Origin: Amycolatopsis sulphurea
GTDB taxonomy: Bacteria > Actinomycetota > Actinomycetes > Mycobacteriales > Pseudonocardiaceae
Assembly (NCBI RefSeq): GCF_002564045.1
Contig: NZ_PDJK01000002.1
Span: 1,488,001 to 1,552,000, forward strand
Reading direction: 5' to 3'
DNA length: 64,000 nucleotides
A model generated the notes under the pieces. That model saw nothing but the letters and a program-made list of their open reading frames with translations. It was not told the DNA's origin and ran no database searches. Both the position numbers and the translations under genes were made by a program. Positions 24,599-33,189 of this stretch are shown in pieces. The stretch's first letter is position 1. Every line of letters begins with the position of its first letter.

Positions 24599-24906
24599 TT
24601 GCCGCTCCTGGTCACGGCCCGCGCGTTCGCGTCTTCCCCGGCCTGGTACTTCCCGCCTGCCGAGTTGAGCCGCTGGGCGAACGCGTCGGAGGCCTTGAGG
24701 TAGGCGTCGGCCATTCCCGCCAGACGCAGGACGCCGCTGTGATACGAGTCGAAGTTGCCCGTGTGCGCCTCACCGAAGTCGGCTTTGGCGATCTGCACGT
24801 CCCTGACCGCAGCCAGCGGCTGCTGCAGCGTGGTGCGCGGAACCTCGCCCAGCGCTTTCGCAGCTTTGGTCAACGCCTCCGTGTCGACCTCGTGTCCGCC
24901 TGCCAT
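24595..24906 (-). CDS. WXG100-like small helical protein
   Basis: 103 residues from ATG 24906, which has GGGAGGG 6 bases upstream; an in-frame start 10 codons earlier lacks this. It is all-helical with a break at ADFGEAHTGNFDSYHSGV near the middle, where WXG100 proteins turn between two helices. The Trp is replaced, so it belongs to the wider ESX-type helical hairpin group rather than strict WXG100. It is the first gene of the operon, coupled by a 4-base overlap to the 841-residue protein. The pair may be exported as a heterodimer. Confidence 0.7.
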   Translation of the reverse strand: MAGGHEVDTEALTKAAKALGEVPRTTLQQPLAAVRDVQIAKADFGEAHTGNFDSYHSGVLRLAGMADAYLKASDAFAQRLNSAGGKYQAGEDANARAVTRSGK

Positions 24907-25041
24907 TGCCGTCCCTCCCTGCGTGCAGCCGCGCACCGCACCCTAAGACGCAGGCAGGGTGCCACCGGTGCCTGCACACTCGCACCCGGAATGTACCGGG
25001 CTGGCCGCCGGTAGCGCAGAAAGTCGGGCAACCCGGACGAG

Positions 25042-26379
25042 TCAGGAGACGGCGGACACCACTCCGGCGAGGCGATCGGCAGCGGCCTGGGCGGTGGCGT
25101 GGGCCGGGGCTTCGACCATCACCCGGACGAGTTGCTCGGTGCCGGAGGGCCGGAGCAGGACGCGGCCCTGTTCGCCGAGTTCGGCTTCGACCTCGCCCAC
25201 GGCGTCGCGGACCTCGGTGGACCCGGCCACGGCGGCCTTGTCCGCGACCGGGACGTTGACCAGGACCTGGGGCAGGCGGTTCATCACCGCGGACAACTCG
25301 GCGAGCGGTTTGCCGGTGGCGGCCATCCGGGCCATCAGGCGCAGGGCGGTCAGCAGGCCGTCGCCGGTCGTGGCATGGGCCGGGAGGACCACGTGGCCGG
25401 ACTGCTCGCCGCCGAGGGCCAGGCCGGAGGCACGCAGCTCTTCGAGCACGTAGCGGTCGCCGACGGCGGTGGTCACGACGGTGATGCCGTGGGCCTTCAT
25501 CGCCAGGTGCAGGCCGAGGTTGCTCATCACGGTGGCGACCAGGGTGTCCTTGACCAGCTCGCCTTCCTCGGCGAGGGCGAGGGCGAGCACGGCCATGATC
25601 TGGTCGCCGTCCACCAGTTCGCCGGCCGCGTCGACCGCGACGCAGCGGTCGGCGTCGCCGTCGTGCGCGATGCCGAGGTCGGCGCCGTGCTCGACGACGA
25701 CGGCGCGGAGGCGCTCGGGGTGGTTGGAGCCGCAGCGGTCGTTGATGTTGATACCGTCCGGCTCCGCGTGCAGCGCGACGACCTCGGCGCCGGCCCGGCG
25801 GTAGGCCTCGGGCGCCGCCGCCGCGGACGCGCCGTTCGCGCAGTCCACCACGACCTTGAGCCCGGCCAGCGGGTGCGGCGTGGCCTGCACCAGGTGTTCG
25901 ACGTACTGGTCGGCGGCGTCGGTGACCTCGGTGACCCGGCCGACTCCGTCGCCGGTGGGGCGGGTGAGGGCCGCGGGGTCGAGACCGGCTTCGATCTCGT
26001 CCTCGATGCTGTCGGGCAGCTTGTGCCCGCCCGCGGCGAAGAGCTTGATGCCGTTGTCCGGCATGGGGTTGTGCGAGGCGGAGATCATCACGCCGAGGTC
26101 CGCGTCGAGCGCGCCGACCAGGTACGCGACGGCGGGGGTCGGCAGCACGCCGAGCCGCAGCACGTCCGCACCCGCCGAGGCGAGGCCCGCCACCACGGCG
26201 GCCTCCAGCATCTCGCCGCTGGCCCGCGGATCCCGGCCGACCACCGCGACCGGGCGGTGCGAACGGTCGTGCGCGGCGAGCACGCGGGCGGCACTCGCGG
26301 CGACCGCGAGCGCCAGCTCCGGGGTCAGCTCGGCGTTGGCCAGGCCACGTACCCCATCGGTGCCGAACAGTCGAGCCAT
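25042..26379 (-). CDS. glmM: Phosphoglucosamine mutase
   Basis: 445 residues; converts glucosamine-6-phosphate (the GlmS product) to glucosamine-1-phosphate for UDP-GlcNAc and peptidoglycan. The ATG at 26379 has a perfect AAGGAGG 5 bases upstream, so the 13 extra in-frame codons are excluded. [12 protein letters not shown] opens the alpha-phosphohexomutase fold. The phosphoserine loop is [16 protein letters not shown] (about 98). The metal loop DGDADRC is near 240. The sugar-binding GEQSGHV lies near 325, and the phosphate-binding [14 protein letters not shown] near 410. It is downstream of rpsI on the same strand, separated by a set of hairpins. Confidence 0.96.
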   Translation of the reverse strand: MARLFGTDGVRGLANAELTPELALAVAASAARVLAAHDRSHRPVAVVGRDPRASGEMLEAAVVAGLASAGADVLRLGVLPTPAVAYLVGALDADLGVMISASHNPMPDNGIKLFAAGGHKLPDSIEDEIEAGLDPAALTRPTGDGVGRVTEVTDAADQYVEHLVQATPHPLAGLKVVVDCANGASAAAAPEAYRRAGAEVVALHAEPDGININDRCGSNHPERLRAVVVEHGADLGIAHDGDADRCVAVDAAGELVDGDQIMAVLALALAEEGELVKDTLVATVMSNLGLHLAMKAHGITVVTTAVGDRYVLEELRASGLALGGEQSGHVVLPAHATTGDGLLTALRLMARMAATGKPLAELSAVMNRLPQVLVNVPVADKAAVAGSTEVRDAVGEVEAELGEQGRVLLRPSGTEQLVRVMVEAPAHATAQAAADRLAGVVSAVS

Positions 26380-26483
26380 CCCGACCTCCTTGTCAAAGCC
26401 GTCGAACAATGCTGCCACGGCGACCCCGACAACCTAGCGGCGAACCATGGTCGAGGATCCCCTTCCCCACCCCGAAAACGCAA

Positions 26484-26570
26484 CCGGCGGCACACGAGGA
26501 AAACCTACGTGCGCCGCCGGAGGTCCAGGGAGCTTGCGCCCTGGCGGAGGCTTGGGGGTTCGACCCCCAA
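26484..26570. terminator. Three consecutive hairpins downstream of rpsI
   Basis: The rpsI-glmM gap carries three stem-loops. At 26484-26520, arms of 13 bp with one mismatch enclose AGGAAAACCTA. At 26525-26544, CCAGGG and CCCTGG enclose 8 bases. At 26552-26570, a perfect TTGGGGG-TTCGA-CCCCCAA occurs. The first is the best terminator candidate for the rplM-rpsI operon on the minus strand. The third looks like a tRNA T-arm but has only a 5-base loop and no cloverleaf around it. Confidence 0.6.
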
Positions 26571-26644
26571 AGGCTACTGCGGAGTGAGCCCAGGCGAAGC
26601 GCCCTCAGGCGCGAGCATGGCTCCACCCGCGACAGCAGCGGGAA

Positions 26645-27150
<506 letters not shown>

Positions 27151-27154
<4 letters not shown>

Positions 27155-27603
27155 TTCGCGACCTGCGCGATCTTGATGATCTCGCGCGCCTGCGGCTGCT
27201 GCGCGGCGTGCGGGTGCTGCGGGCCGGCGTACACCTTCAGCTTCTTGCCCATGGCGCGGCCGAGCTTGGTCTTGGGCAGCATGCCCTTCACGACCTTCTC
27301 GACGAGGCGCTCGGGCTTGGTGTCGAGCAGCTCGCCGAAGGAGCGCTTCCGCAGGCCGCCGGGGTAGCCGCTGTGCCGGTAGGCGAACTTCTGCTCGCGC
27401 TTGTTGCCGGTGAGCGCCACCTTGTCGGCGTTGACGATGACGACGAAGTCGCCGGTGTCCACGTGCGGGGCGTAGGTCGGCTTGTGCTTGCCGCGCAGCA
27501 GCGTGGCGACCTCGGTCGCGAGCCGTCCGAGCACGACATCCTCGGCGTCGATCACGTGCCAGGCACGAGTGACGTCGCCGGGCTTGGGGCTGTACGTGGG
27601 CAA
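27151..27603 (-). CDS. rplM: 50S ribosomal protein L13
   Basis: 150 residues, binds 23S rRNA early in 50S assembly. Diagnostic segments are [38 protein letters not shown] and [15 protein letters not shown]. It is first in the rplM-rpsI operon, whose promoter must lie in 27604-27790. Confidence 0.97.
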
Positions 27604-28039
27604 GGGTCTACCTCGTCGTCAACATTGCGTGTGGGTTCTGTGCGGGCCGAGCGCTGACGCGCCGCAACGCACAACGACGTATGACGATACCCCTGGGGTA
27701 CCGAAGCGGTGCGACGGGGGTCGCAACCCGGTCCGTCGCCCGGTGCCGGACTCTACCGCTCCGGGCCGCCGGAAGCGCTGCGCTGCTGTTCCGGGCACGT
27801 CAGCAGGGTGTCGGCAAAGTCGGTGTGGAGGGCCCTGCGCAGCTGCGGAGGACTGCGGAGGACTGTGAAGGGCCCCTTCACGGACTCTGAGTCCGTCAGG
27901 GGCACCCTCACGGACCCGAAACCGATCGGGCAGCCACGGCTCACTCTGCTGATCACGGGCCCTCGGGCAACTTTGCCGGGGCCCTACGGGCACGTCAGGA
28001 TGAGACCATTCGGTCGCGACCGAAGACCTGGGGACAGCG
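27604..28039. other. Intergenic region: rplM leader, MITE insertion and lipoprotein-gene upstream region
   Basis: The 436 bp hold the upstream region of rplM (27604 to about 27790) and a miniature element (27804-27986) between 12-bp direct repeats. A perfect 16-bp palindrome TTCGGTCGCGACCGAA follows at 28009-28024, just before the broken lipoprotein gene. The palindrome could have been an operator of that gene. No further gene is visible. Confidence 0.6.
27804..27986 (+). mobile_element. 183-bp miniature inverted-repeat element with perfect 12-bp target duplication
   Basis: The element begins CAGGGTGTCGGCAAAGTCGG and ends CAACTTTGCCGGGGCCCTA, imperfect terminal inverted repeats sharing CGGCAAAGT. 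It contains the core palindromes of the family (GTGAAGGGCCCCTTCAC near 27865 and a degenerate second arm near 27900) and no open frame. CGGGCACGTCAG stands immediately on both sides (27792-27803 and 27987-27998), a 12-bp direct repeat. This is the signature of insertion by a transposase supplied in trans. The insertion lies 54 bp upstream of the decayed lipoprotein gene. Confidence 0.85.
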
Positions 28040-28899
28040 GTGAGCGGACGAGCGAGGACGACCCGGACGATCTGTGCCGCGGTTGCGACGATGGCGCTCG
28101 CCACAGCGTGCGGACAGGCCCGTGCCGGCTCCGCGCTCGCGGACGGCGACCAAGCCGCAGCGTACGTCGGCGCGAAGTTCCAGAACGCGATGTCCAAGCT
28201 CGGGGCACGATCGTCGACGCGCGCGACGTCGCCAACTCCGTGGACGCCTACTTCCGCTTCGACGACCAGTGGGCGCATCACACGATCTCGTCGGCGCGCA
28301 CCGGCAGCCCCGAGAGCCGCGTAGTGCACAACCGGTCGCAGCGGGACCCGAACGAGATCATCGACACTTTCACTCCGGCCGAAGGCACAGTCGAGTACGT
28401 GTTCCTCGGGGCGGCGTACAAGTCGCTGGCGCCGACGTCGTGGGTGTCGATGCCGAAGCCCGAAGCAGGCCTCATACAGCCGTGCGCGTGGGGTGGCGTG
28501 CAAGATGTCGCAGGCCGTCGGTAGCGCGTACGAGGCGGACAAGAAGCCCGTACGCGGTGCGAAGTGTTCGGCGGACCGGTCGGTGGAGCTGACCGTGAAC
28601 GTACCTCCTCGACGCGCGGGTGGAGGTCCTGCCGGACCGGTTGCTTTCTAAAGTCGGCCCGGAGCTGAAGACGGCCGATCAAGCTCAAGCCGGACGGCGC
28701 TCTCACCGAGTTAACGATGGCCGCGAAGTTCGGCGGCGACGGCCACCGGCTCGAACTGCGCTACGACTTCCGCTTCACCGGCCCGACCACGCCGCGGAAT
28801 CTGCCCACGGTTCCGGATCCGTCCCAGGTCACGACCCTGTCGGACAACGGGGCGAAGCAGGATTTCTACCGCCGCCTCAGCCAATTGCAGAGCAACTGA
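28040..28899 (+). pseudogene. Frameshifted lipoprotein gene
   Basis: A GTG at 28040 opens a signal peptide and lipobox (AAVATMALATAC) followed by GDQAAAYVGAKFQNAMSKLG. The reading then jumps frame near 28195-28205 to IVDARDVANSVDAYFRFDDQ, which runs to about 28490. It jumps again to MSQAVGSAYEADKKP, near 28600 to VEVLPDRLLSKVGPELKTADQ (21 codons split by another shift near 28675), and finally to MAAKFGGDGHRLELRYDF, ending at TGA 28897-28899. Each piece is coding-like, and together they make one lipoprotein of roughly 280 residues. At least four frameshifts mark it as dead. Related lipoproteins are typical neighbours of ESX or DUF4333 genes. Confidence 0.8.
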
Positions 28900-29302
28900 T
28901 GCGCACGCGGGGTGATCGCCGATGAGGCCTTCCGACCAGCAGCCGCAGGGGTGGCAGCCGCAGCACACCCCCGGGCAATACGGTGCAGAGCAATACGGTG
29001 CCGGGCAGCCAAATCCCGGGCAACCGCAGTGGACCGGCGGCCGGACTCCGCAACCATCCAATGTGGACAATGCGACACCGGGCGACGGATTCCGGCCGGG
29101 ACACTACGGCGGGTTCGGCGCATTCGAACGACCGGCCAAGCGACGGCCGTGGTATCGGAAACCCGTTGTGATGGCGGGAATTTCCGTCGTCGCAGTGATG
29201 GCCGGACTCGGTGCGGCGTGGGGACTCGGCGCGTTCGACGGGGATACCTTGGCGAAGAATCCCTTACAGGACGGCGTTTCCCAGGTACTCGAAGAGAGTT
29301 AC

Positions 29303-29409
29303 CAATCCGACCAAAAGTAGGCCGACCCCCACCCGGCACGTAACCGTTGCTACGAAGCCATTAGGCCGTGACTGTGGTCGGATTAAATTAGTAATGATCG
29401 GCACAGTAC
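29303..29409. mobile_element. 107-bp insertion in the DUF4333 gene
   Basis: Inferred from the reading frame: codons for EESY end at 29302 and codons for GEPGVQDVAC resume at 29410. The inserted piece is less GC-rich than its surroundings (ATTAAATTAGTAATGATC near 29382-29399). It contains an internal inverted repeat AATCCGACCA (29304-29313) and TGGTCGGATT (29375-29384). Flanks are AGTTAC and CAGTAC, so a short target duplication is possible but imperfect. It is unrelated to the CAGGGTGTCGG family. Exact ends are uncertain by a few bases. Confidence 0.6.
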
Positions 29410-29504
29410 GGAGAGCCGGGCGTCCAGGATGTCGCATGCCCGGCCGGGGAAACCGCCGAAAACGGGACCACGTTCGACTGCACCGTGCGGATCGGCGGGC
29501 AGCC

Positions 29505-29756
29505 CAGGGTGTCGGCGAAGTCGGTGTGAGGGGCCCTGCGCAGACTGCGGAGGTCCGTGGAGGTCTGTGAAGGGCCCCTTCACAGACTTCGGGACAGGTC
29601 TGGCGCGCAGCGCGAGGTGGTCGCGCGTCTCGAACACCTCCGCATCGCCCGCTACCGGGCGCAATCGACGACGATGGCAGGCACCGTCGATGATGCGCGG
29701 CAGCCACGGCTCACTCTGCTGATCACGGGTCCTCGACCAACTTTGCCGGGACCCTG
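29505..29756 (+). mobile_element. 252-bp miniature inverted-repeat element inserted in the DUF4333 gene
   Basis: It starts CAGGGTGTCGGCGAAGTCGG and ends CAACTTTGCCGGGACCCTG; 17 of the outer 21 bases are complementary. GGCGGGCAGCC occurs directly on both sides (29494-29504, 29757-29767), an 11-bp target duplication. The outer modules (first about 90 bp and last about 57 bp) match the 27.8-kb element closely. The roughly 105-bp middle differs and has no palindromic second arm. Excision of the element plus one duplicate restores the host reading frame exactly. Confidence 0.9.
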
Positions 29757-29863
29757 GGCGGGCAGCCGAAGAAGGTGACCGTACGGGTCCTCAACGACAA
29801 GCCGGAATACCGCGCGCCACACTGAGAACCCTGACGCGGCAAGGGAAGACCGGCGCACGAAAA

Positions 29864-29899
29864 CGGCGGGCCGCGCACCCGCAGGTGCGCGGCCCGCCG
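29864..29899. terminator. Strong bidirectional terminator hairpin
   Basis: Arms of 16 bp (29864-29879 and 29884-29899, CGGCGGGCCGCGCACC and its exact complement) enclose the loop CGCA. AAAA lies before and TGGTTT after. It sits between the end of the DUF4333 pseudogene on the plus strand and the last WXG100 gene on the minus strand, so it can stop transcription from both sides. Confidence 0.85.
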
Positions 29900-29919
29900 T
29901 GGTTTCGGCAGAACCCGGA

Positions 29920-30210
29920 TCAGAACAGGTTCTGCACGTTCCGGTCCGTGGCCTGGTAACCGTCGGCGATCTGCGGCAGCACGGCGGCGATCTGCGCGAG
30001 CAGCTGCTTGAGGTCCTCGAACTTGCTGTCCCACTGACCCTGCGCGATCATGTACTGATCTTTCGCCTCACCGGTCCAGTCCTTGACCAGCGGGTCGAGG
30101 TCCTTCTTCAGGTTCTCGAACAGGTTGGCCAGCTGGTTGGTGGTGGCGGTGCAGTCCTCCGACGCGCGGTGGATGGTCGCCGGATCAACGACAATGCGGC
30201 CGTCAGGCAT
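29920..30210 (-). CDS. WXG100-family ESX protein (EsxA/EsxB-like)
   Basis: 96 residues, no signal peptide. Two helices are joined by the W-x-G turn KDWTGEAKDQY near residue 44, and the C-terminal helix continues with YQATDRNVQNLF. WXG100 proteins are the small dimeric substrates of type VII secretion. This one is last in the eccC operon, 52 bases after a second WXG100 gene with which it presumably forms the exported heterodimer. A Y-x(3)-D/E export signal is plausibly YQATD near the C-terminus, so this may be the EsxB-like (signal-bearing) partner. Confidence 0.88.
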   Translation of the reverse strand: MPDGRIVVDPATIHRASEDCTATTNQLANLFENLKKDLDPLVKDWTGEAKDQYMIAQGQWDSKFEDLKQLLAQIAAVLPQIADGYQATDRNVQNLF

Positions 30211-30262
30211 GGTGAACTCCCATCAAAGAAAGAAAGCTGGTGAAAGAAAGGAAACGAGCAGC

Positions 30263-30583
30263 TCAGCCGAGGACGCCGAAGCCCTTGTTCATGGACTCCA
30301 TGATTTCCTGCTGCTGCTGCTCGGAACGCTGGTAGGTGGAACCGGCTTCCTTGAGCAGTTCACCAATGTGCTGCAGGGCGGAGTTGAGGCCCTTGCCCGT
30401 TTCGTTGAAGCGCATCATCACGTTGGTGAACGCGGCCTGGGCCTCGCCCTGCCAGCCCGCGCGAGTGGCCTCGATCTCACCCTCGAGCTTGGACAGCTGC
30501 TGGTCCATCTGCGCACGAACGTCAACGACGCGACCTTCGGCCGCGGTGAACTGTTCAGGAGTCCCGGTAAAGCCGCCAGCCAT
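30263..30583 (-). CDS. WXG100-family ESX protein
   Basis: 106 residues from ATG 30583, with a G-rich GGGGGTAG leader; the 19 in-frame codons upstream are not coding-like. The turn AGWQGEAQAAF near residue 43 gives W-x-G. The second helix ends STYQRSEQQQQEIMESMNKG. It is the partner of the downstream WXG100 gene. Both are read from a start region within 30584-30818, apart from the preceding 110-residue gene. Confidence 0.88.
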   Translation of the reverse strand: MAGGFTGTPEQFTAAEGRVVDVRAQMDQQLSKLEGEIEATRAGWQGEAQAAFTNVMMRFNETGKGLNSALQHIGELLKEAGSTYQRSEQQQQEIMESMNKGFGVLG

Positions 30584-30818
30584 GGGAGCTACCCCCTTCG
30601 TTAGTGGTTGTGCGTACCGCCTCTGTGTTCCGGTACGCACCTACGACGAAGACAGTGCCAGTTCGGTTCACACTTGTCGCGATTTCCCCGGAAGTAGTTG
30701 CTTGCGTGAACGCCGATCGGGGGAACCGATCCCCGAACGGATCATCGACCCGGCCGGGGCCGGCCGAAAAGATGGTTGCCCACCAGCGTGATTAGCACTC
30801 GCACAGCGGCCGCGAAGC
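30584..30818. other. Gap before the WXG100 gene pair
   Basis: This 235-bp stretch separates the 110-residue gene from the WXG100 pair on the minus strand and most likely holds a dedicated promoter for the abundant WXG100 proteins. I see no clear palindrome and no additional coding frame with consistent third-position bias. Confidence 0.4.
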
Positions 30819-31151
30819 TCAGGCCTCACGCATGATTCGCACCTGCGAAAAGTCCTCGTCTTCACCCGGCCGTGGCGAATCGGCGGGAACCGGCGCGGAT
30901 TCGGCGGGCACGACCGGGAGCGGCAGCCCGCACGCGCGGCGGAACCGTTGCGCGGCGCCACGCAAGGCCGCCGGCGGCGCGGCCCCGGCCGGCGGCCGTC
31001 GCTTGCCGAATTCCTTGCGCAGTTCCCGGTTCTCGTCACGGTGGCGCTCGGTGCGGGCGAGGGCGGTGCCCGCGACCCGGCGGGAGAACGTGACCGCGTC
31101 CTGTCCCGCGCGGGTGAACGCCGCCGCGGCGGACTCTGGTTCCGAGGACAC
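30819..31151 (-). CDS. Hypothetical 110-residue ESX-locus protein
   Basis: A short basic protein: an N-terminal helix rich in Ala and Arg (about 1-50, including TALARTERHRDENRELRKEF), then a Pro/Ala-rich stretch, RFRRACGLPLPVVP, and an acidic tail ending EDFSQVRIMREA. No signal or membrane segment is present. It sits 15 bases after the Hsp70-type gene, and the last residues resemble short linear tails seen in other ESX-locus proteins. I do not recognise the family. The position suggests an accessory role in the secretion machine. Confidence 0.7.
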   Translation of the reverse strand: MSSEPESAAAAFTRAGQDAVTFSRRVAGTALARTERHRDENRELRKEFGKRRPPAGAAPPAALRGAAQRFRRACGLPLPVVPAESAPVPADSPRPGEDEDFSQVRIMREA

Positions 31152-31166
31152 GGGCGGCTCCTTCGG

Positions 31167-33131
31167 TCAGTTGCCGATCTTCAGCGTCCGCACAATCTGC
31201 GTACAGGCCGCATCGACGCGCTGCCGCAACGCCGGATCCCGGTACTGGCAACCGATGTGCACCCCGAGCCGGCCCTGCACCACGACGTACCAGTCGACTT
31301 CGGCGCCGTCTTCCTTGCTCTGGTGGTAACCGAGCACGGTCCGGCCACCATAGGCCACGTCCGGCCGGAATGCGCTGTATCCGGCACGCCGATTCACCGT
31401 GGAACGCAGATCCTGCTGGAACCGCTGCGGATTCGCGGTGGCATCGTAATCGAGCACGTGCTCCTCCACGGCCACCAGATCATCGCCCGCGGGGACGTCC
31501 TGCGGGCGCAGGATCACCTGCCGGTCGGCGACCACGTCACTGGTCTGAATCCAGTCCATCGGTGCTTCGAGGCTGAAGTCGTATTGCCGGAACGTCCGTC
31601 CGGCCGCAGCCGAATCCCCCGAGCTGCTGAAGATCACTACTCCCACCGCGACAAGAGCGGCGACCACCACGGCAGCGCCGATCAGCATCAGCGGCCGGCG
31701 CCGGTTCTTCGCACCACTACTCGGGTTCACCGCAGGCGGGCTGGGCACCGGAGCACTGGGCGTGCCCGGACGGTACGCGGCCGGACCGGCGCCGAAAGCG
31801 CGGCCGTACTGGCCCGCCGGAGCCGCGCGACCGGGAAAGGAACCGGGCGGTGGTGAGGGGAAACCCCGTCCCGGCGAAGGCGCGGGTGGCCCGCCGCGGT
31901 GAGCACGGACGGTCGGGCGAACCACCTCGGTCCGCTGCTGCTCCGGGTGTGACCCCGCGATCGACGTCCCGGGCAGCGCGCCGGTGCGGTCCGGATCGAT
32001 CTGCACCGCACGCAGCGCGCCGCGGGCGACGACCGTCTCCGGCTGGTCGAGGCTGGTCGGCACGACACCCGTGCGCTCGTGTGCCAGCCGCGAGATCATC
32101 GGAATCCGGCTCGACCCGCCGACCAGGAAGATCGCGGCGAGCTGCTGGGGCCGCAGCCCCGCGTCCGCGATGGCCGCGCTGGTCAGCTCGACCACCCGGC
32201 CGAGCGGGGTGGCGATCAGCCGCTCCAGATCCTCCCGGGTGACATGCGCGTCCGGGAACGGCGGCGGCAGCGGCACGTCGGTGTAGGCGTGCCGGGACAG
32301 CGTTTCCTTGGCACCACGCACATCCTGGCGAAGCACCCGGCGCCGCCGCCGGTCGGCCAGCTCCCGGCCCGCCACCAGTTGCTGCCAGGCCTGCGGATCC
32401 GCCTCCGACACCAGTGATCCGACGTGGTCGAGCAGAGTCTGGTCGATGTCCGCGCCGCCGAACCCGGGGTCTCCGCGAGTGGCGAGCACCTGGAATCCCC
32501 CGCGCTGCGGCGGCCCGCCCGCGGCTCGCGCGGCCTCCGGCGAGCGGCGGACCACGCTGACGTCGACGGTGCCGCCGCCGAGGTCGAGCACCGCGAGCAC
32601 GTCACCCGGGGTGCCGGAGTACTCGACCGTGCGCCCGTCCGGCCGGGAACTCGGCGCGAACGTGGCCGCGTGGTAGACCGCCGCGGCGACCGGCTCCGGC
32701 ACCAGGGCGACTTCCCTGGCCAGCCGCCCCGCGGCCTGGCGGAGCAGCCGGGTGCGAATGGCGCCCCAGTCGGCCGGATGCGTGAGCACGAGGAGATCGA
32801 CCTCGGCCTGTCCGGCAACGCGCCGGGCCTCCGCGACGGCACGGGCCAGCACCGCGTGCACGACGTCGGTCACCTGCAACACGGAATCGCCGAGCAGCAG
32901 TTCACCTTCGTCGATCCGCCGCTTCGGATTCGGCTCGTAGCGCGACGGATCGACGGCGGCCTGCCGTTCGGCCTCCTGGCCGACGAACAGCGTGCCGTCG
33001 GCCGCCGCGTACACCGCCGAAGACATGAGCGGCTGGCCGTCGATGACCACCACCTGCGGGTCGCGCCCGTGGACAGACGCGACAACGCAGGTGCTCGAGG
33101 TCCCGAAGTCCACGGCGACCCGCACGCTCAC
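31167..33131 (-). CDS. Hsp70-like ATPase fused to a type VII secretion-associated domain
   Basis: 654 residues. Residues 1-380 are an Hsp70/actin-fold ATPase: VAVDFGTSSTCVV (phosphate 1), VLDLGGGTVDVSVV (phosphate 2, about 170), FLVGGSSRIPMI (adenosine motif, about 330). The DnaK substrate-binding domain is missing. Instead come a Pro/Gly linker, one membrane helix (LMLIGAAVVVAALVAVGVVIF, about 500) and an extracytoplasmic domain of about 135 residues. That domain has the pattern of the TIGR03931 type VII secretion-associated family (YDFSLEAPMDWIQTSD, IGCQYRD). It therefore links a cytosolic nucleotide switch to the cell exterior. It is the second gene after eccC, 58 bases downstream. Confidence 0.8.
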   Translation of the reverse strand: MSVRVAVDFGTSSTCVVASVHGRDPQVVVIDGQPLMSSAVYAAADGTLFVGQEAERQAAVDPSRYEPNPKRRIDEGELLLGDSVLQVTDVVHAVLARAVAEARRVAGQAEVDLLVLTHPADWGAIRTRLLRQAAGRLAREVALVPEPVAAAVYHAATFAPSSRPDGRTVEYSGTPGDVLAVLDLGGGTVDVSVVRRSPEAARAAGGPPQRGGFQVLATRGDPGFGGADIDQTLLDHVGSLVSEADPQAWQQLVAGRELADRRRRRVLRQDVRGAKETLSRHAYTDVPLPPPFPDAHVTREDLERLIATPLGRVVELTSAAIADAGLRPQQLAAIFLVGGSSRIPMISRLAHERTGVVPTSLDQPETVVARGALRAVQIDPDRTGALPGTSIAGSHPEQQRTEVVRPTVRAHRGGPPAPSPGRGFPSPPPGSFPGRAAPAGQYGRAFGAGPAAYRPGTPSAPVPSPPAVNPSSGAKNRRRPLMLIGAAVVVAALVAVGVVIFSSSGDSAAAGRTFRQYDFSLEAPMDWIQTSDVVADRQVILRPQDVPAGDDLVAVEEHVLDYDATANPQRFQQDLRSTVNRRAGYSAFRPDVAYGGRTVLGYHQSKEDGAEVDWYVVVQGRLGVHIGCQYRDPALRQRVDAACTQIVRTLKIGN

Positions 33132-33189
33132 CCGGCACCTCGGTCACCGGCTGCCGGCGCGTGCCCGGCTTCGCGCTCGTCGCGGTGGT

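Larger units (their letters stand above)
28922..29825 (+). pseudogene. DUF4333-type membrane protein gene broken by two insertions
   Basis: The 5' part (28922-29302) encodes a Gln/Gly/Pro-rich cytosolic head, one membrane helix (VVMAGISVVAVMAGLGAAW) and the start of a DUF4333 domain (LQDGVSQVLEESY). The frame resumes after a 107-bp insertion as GEPGVQDVACPAGETAENG and reaches TVRIGGQP. There a 252-bp miniature element (29505-29756) interrupts it. The end KKVTVRVLNDKPEYRAPH and TGA lies at 29768-29825. Removing both insertions and one 11-bp duplicate restores a continuous frame of about 181 codons with the two conserved Cys of DUF4333. As it stands the product stops at 29320. Confidence 0.88.

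Noticed and set aside
26545..26575. tRNA-like T-arm (GGGGGTTCGACCCCC)
   Set aside because: The loop has 5 bases instead of 7 and no acceptor, D or anticodon stems can be found around it. Treated as a hairpin.
29580..29705. Captured gene fragment in the middle of the 252-bp MITE (frame reading SGAQREVVARLEHLRIARYR)
   Set aside because: The frame is short, crosses the element boundary without a start and has no recognisable relative. It could be chance in GC-rich sequence.
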